Assembly: GCA_035718085.1 (NCBI GenBank)
Contig: DASTHS010000154.1
Location: 1 to 8,747, forward strand
Length of the DNA: 8,747 nucleotides
From: DASTHS01 sp035718085
GTDB taxonomy: Bacteria; Actinomycetota; Acidimicrobiia; Acidimicrobiales; Palsa-688
Direction: 5' to 3'
Below are positions 5,967 through 8,747 of the stretch, piece by piece (position 1 is the stretch's first letter; each line of letters opens with the position of its first letter). The notes beneath the pieces were generated by a model. That model saw only the letters and a list, made by a program, of their open reading frames with translations. It made no database searches and had not been told where the DNA came from. The position numbers were made by a program, and so were the translations under genes.

Positions 5967-6950
5967 CTACAGGTCGAGGTCGTCGATGAGGCGGTGCCCG
6001 AGGCCGTCGAGGCGAGCGACCGCCTCGTCGTGGCCGCGGCCGGAGAGCGGTCGCAGGGCGTCGTCGGCCCGGTCGGCCCAGCTGCGGGCCACGGCGACCG
6101 ACTCGTCGATCGCGGCGGTGCCGAGGATCAGGTCGCGGGCCTTGTCACGCGTCGGGTCGTCGAGGGGGCCGCCGAGCAGGGCCGACAGGTCGTCGCCGAC
6201 GCCGGGGGCGCGCAGCGCCCGCAGCACCGGCAGCGTGTAGGTGCCCTCGACCATGTCGTGGCCGGCGGGCTTGCCCAGCACCTCCTCGGTGCTCACCAGG
6301 TCGCGGATGTCGTCCCAGATCTGGAACGCCATCCCGAAGCTGTGCCCGAAGTCGGTCAGGGCGTCCACGCTGGCGCGGTCGGCGCCGGCGACCAGCGCGC
6401 CGATGCGGGCGGACGTGGCCAGCAACGACGCCGTCTTCCCGCTGATCGCCCGCTCGTAGGCGGCCTCGGTGCGCCCCGGGTCGAACGCCCGCTCGAGTTG
6501 GGCGACCTCGCCCTCGCAGAGCCGCCCGATGGTGCGGGCCAGCAGCGCCGCCACCTCGGTGCCCAGCCCGGCGGCCAGCTCGGAGGCGCGGGCCAGGAGG
6601 AAGTCGCCGGCGAGGATGGCCACCAGGTTCCCCCACCGGGCGTTGACGCTCTCGACGCCACGGCGACTGTCGGCGCCGTCCATCACGTCGTCGTGGTAGA
6701 GCGACCCGAGGTGCACCAGCTCGACGGCCACGGCGCCCTGCACGACGTCCGGTGTGGGGCCGCTGCCGCAGACGGCGGCGGCGGCGAGCACCAGGGCCGG
6801 TCGGAGGCGCTTGCCGCCTGCGCCGACGAGGTGGCCGGCCACCTGGGTGAGGAAGCGATCGTCGGTGGTGACGGCAACGGCGAGGGCGTCTTCCACCAGC
6901 CGCAGGTCGCCCTCGAGCTGCGGCAGGCGGAACTGGCCGACGATGCTCAC
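5967..6950 (-). CDS. long-chain all-trans polyprenyl diphosphate synthase
   Basis: This trans-isoprenyl diphosphate synthase elongates an allylic diphosphate with isopentenyl diphosphate, probably making the menaquinone side chain. The 327 residues fit heptaprenyl/nonaprenyl-type synthases. An N-terminal helix is followed by GAGGKRLRPALVL (IPP and diphosphate contacts), the first aspartate-rich motif DDVMD (87-91) within LYHDDVMDGADSRRG, GKTASL with Lys172, and FQIWDDIRD with the second motif DDIRD (213-217). GKPAGHDMVEGTYTLPVL corresponds to the family's G-x-D-...-K-x-TLP region; Glu or Gly stands where many relatives have lysine. The residue five before DDVMD is glycine, not the bulky aromatic typical of short-chain enzymes, which favours a long product (inference). 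GTG at 6950 is chosen because it is seven bases from TAACGT. GTG at 6953 is nearly as good. The gene points against lysS and is divergent from clpC. The symbol is uncertain (hepT-, ispB- or grcC-like), so none is given. Confidence 0.93.
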   Translation of the reverse strand: MSIVGQFRLPQLEGDLRLVEDALAVAVTTDDRFLTQVAGHLVGAGGKRLRPALVLAAAAVCGSGPTPDVVQGAVAVELVHLGSLYHDDVMDGADSRRGVESVNARWGNLVAILAGDFLLARASELAAGLGTEVAALLARTIGRLCEGEVAQLERAFDPGRTEAAYERAISGKTASLLATSARIGALVAGADRASVDALTDFGHSFGMAFQIWDDIRDLVSTEEVLGKPAGHDMVEGTYTLPVLRALRAPGVGDDLSALLGGPLDDPTRDKARDLILGTAAIDESVAVARSWADRADDALRPLSGRGHDEAVARLDGLGHRLIDDLDL

Positions 6951-6957
6951 CACGGGC

Positions 6958-6963
6958 ACGTTA
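6958..6963 (-). promoter_or_regulatory. putative -10 box of a leaderless prenyl synthase transcript
   Basis: On the minus strand TAACGT (TAnnnT pattern) lies seven bases before the GTG at 6950, or four before the GTG at 6953. Spacing to the first is right for a leaderless mRNA. No Shine-Dalgarno sequence is visible. About 17 bases further upstream there is only a poor -35 candidate. The arrangement mirrors that of lysS. Function is inferred. Confidence 0.5.
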
Positions 6964-7144
6964 GGCCACCCCCGGCCGGTAGCTCGACCCGGGGCCGCCG
7001 CTACCGCTGGCGCAGGACTCCTGGAGCGGCGCCCCCTGGCAGCCGATAGGAGGGAATCCGACTCTAGCCTGCGCTCCTCAGGGGGTGTCGGCACCGAGCC
7101 GTCGGACGTGCCCGCCGAGGGCGCAACTTCGGGAAGGCGATGGG

Positions 7145-7150
7145 TACACT
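7145..7150 (+). promoter_or_regulatory. putative -10 box of clpC
   Basis: TACACT fits the TAnnnT -10 pattern and would start transcription near base 7157, leaving a leader of roughly 67 bases before clpC. A -35 hexamer is not clear at the expected place (about 7122-7127). In relatives clpC is often controlled by ClgR or by heat-shock repressors. I do not see a convincing ClgR, HAIR or CIRCE operator here. Another TAnnnT (TAGCCT, 7065-7070) lies further upstream and is an alternative. Confidence 0.4.
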
Positions 7151-7210
7151 GACGGGACGGAGGACCAGAGGTGGGCCACCCCCCTGCTGACGGACCTACA
7201 AGCCGCGACG

Positions 7211-7215
7211 AAGGG
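7211..7215 (+). promoter_or_regulatory. Shine-Dalgarno-like AAGGG before the clpC TTG
   Basis: AAGGG lies eight bases upstream of the TTG at 7224, a normal spacing. It supports a TTG start and, unlike lysS and the prenyl synthase, a leadered transcript. Confidence 0.5.
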
Positions 7216-7223
7216 CGGTCCAC

Positions 7224-8747
<1,524 letters not shown>

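Noticed and set aside
5757..7049. 430-codon plus-strand open frame
   Set aside because: It is the shadow of the minus-strand prenyl synthase with composition typical of an antisense frame and no motif.
7192..7221. Possible hairpin GGACC/GGTCC enclosing the clpC Shine-Dalgarno sequence
   Set aside because: Only a 5-bp stem with a 20-base loop; too weak to claim translational control.
6964..7223. Heat-shock or ClgR operators before clpC
   Set aside because: No CIRCE (TTAGCACTC-type) or HAIR (CTTGAGT-type) inverted repeat is seen, and CGC/GCG spacings do not match a ClgR site convincingly.

Overview
This is a very G+C-rich window (roughly three quarters G+C by eye) of ordinary housekeeping genes. 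Gene content and order point to an actinobacterium. All GTG/TTG starts, two putative leaderless promoters and the C/G codon bias agree with that. An Acidimicrobiia-like lineage is possible but is inference only. I see no mobile element, CRISPR array, rRNA/tRNA gene, defence system or obviously new multi-gene system.

Layout: (1) Bases 1-3142 (+) hold the 3' part of panC, then complete nadB and nadC. Each pair overlaps by 4 bp (GTGA, start of one gene within the stop of the previous), so they look like one translationally coupled cofactor operon. (2) After a 119-bp gap with a 13-bp tandem repeat comes coaX (3262-4053, +), type III pantothenate kinase. (3) A 150-bp gap ends in a -10-like TAGGGT six bases before the GTG of lysS (4204-5664, +). 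(4) A 302-bp gene-free region (5665-5966) between convergent genes contains a 22-bp tandem duplication, two small hairpins and a degenerate ~50-bp repeat array. (5) A long-chain polyprenyl diphosphate synthase lies on the minus strand (5967-6950). (6) A 273-bp divergent promoter region leads into clpC (7224 to the window end, +, 3'-truncated). clpC starts with TTG.

How the genes relate: PanC makes pantothenate and CoaX phosphorylates it, the first step to coenzyme A. NadB and NadC are the first and third enzymes of de novo NAD synthesis from aspartate. So the left half supplies CoA and NAD. LysS charges tRNA-Lys. The prenyl synthase probably makes the side chain of menaquinone or an undecaprenyl-like lipid. 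ClpC is the AAA+ unfoldase of the ClpCP protease. The order panC-(nad genes)-coaX-lysS-clpC is known from other actinobacteria. Here panD and lsr2, which accompany these genes in mycobacteria, are absent from the expected places, and the prenyl synthase occupies the lysS-clpC interval.

The most unusual local signal is at gene ends. nadC, lysS and the prenyl synthase each end in, or directly against, a short tandem repeat. Two of these repeats copy the stop codon into other reading frames.
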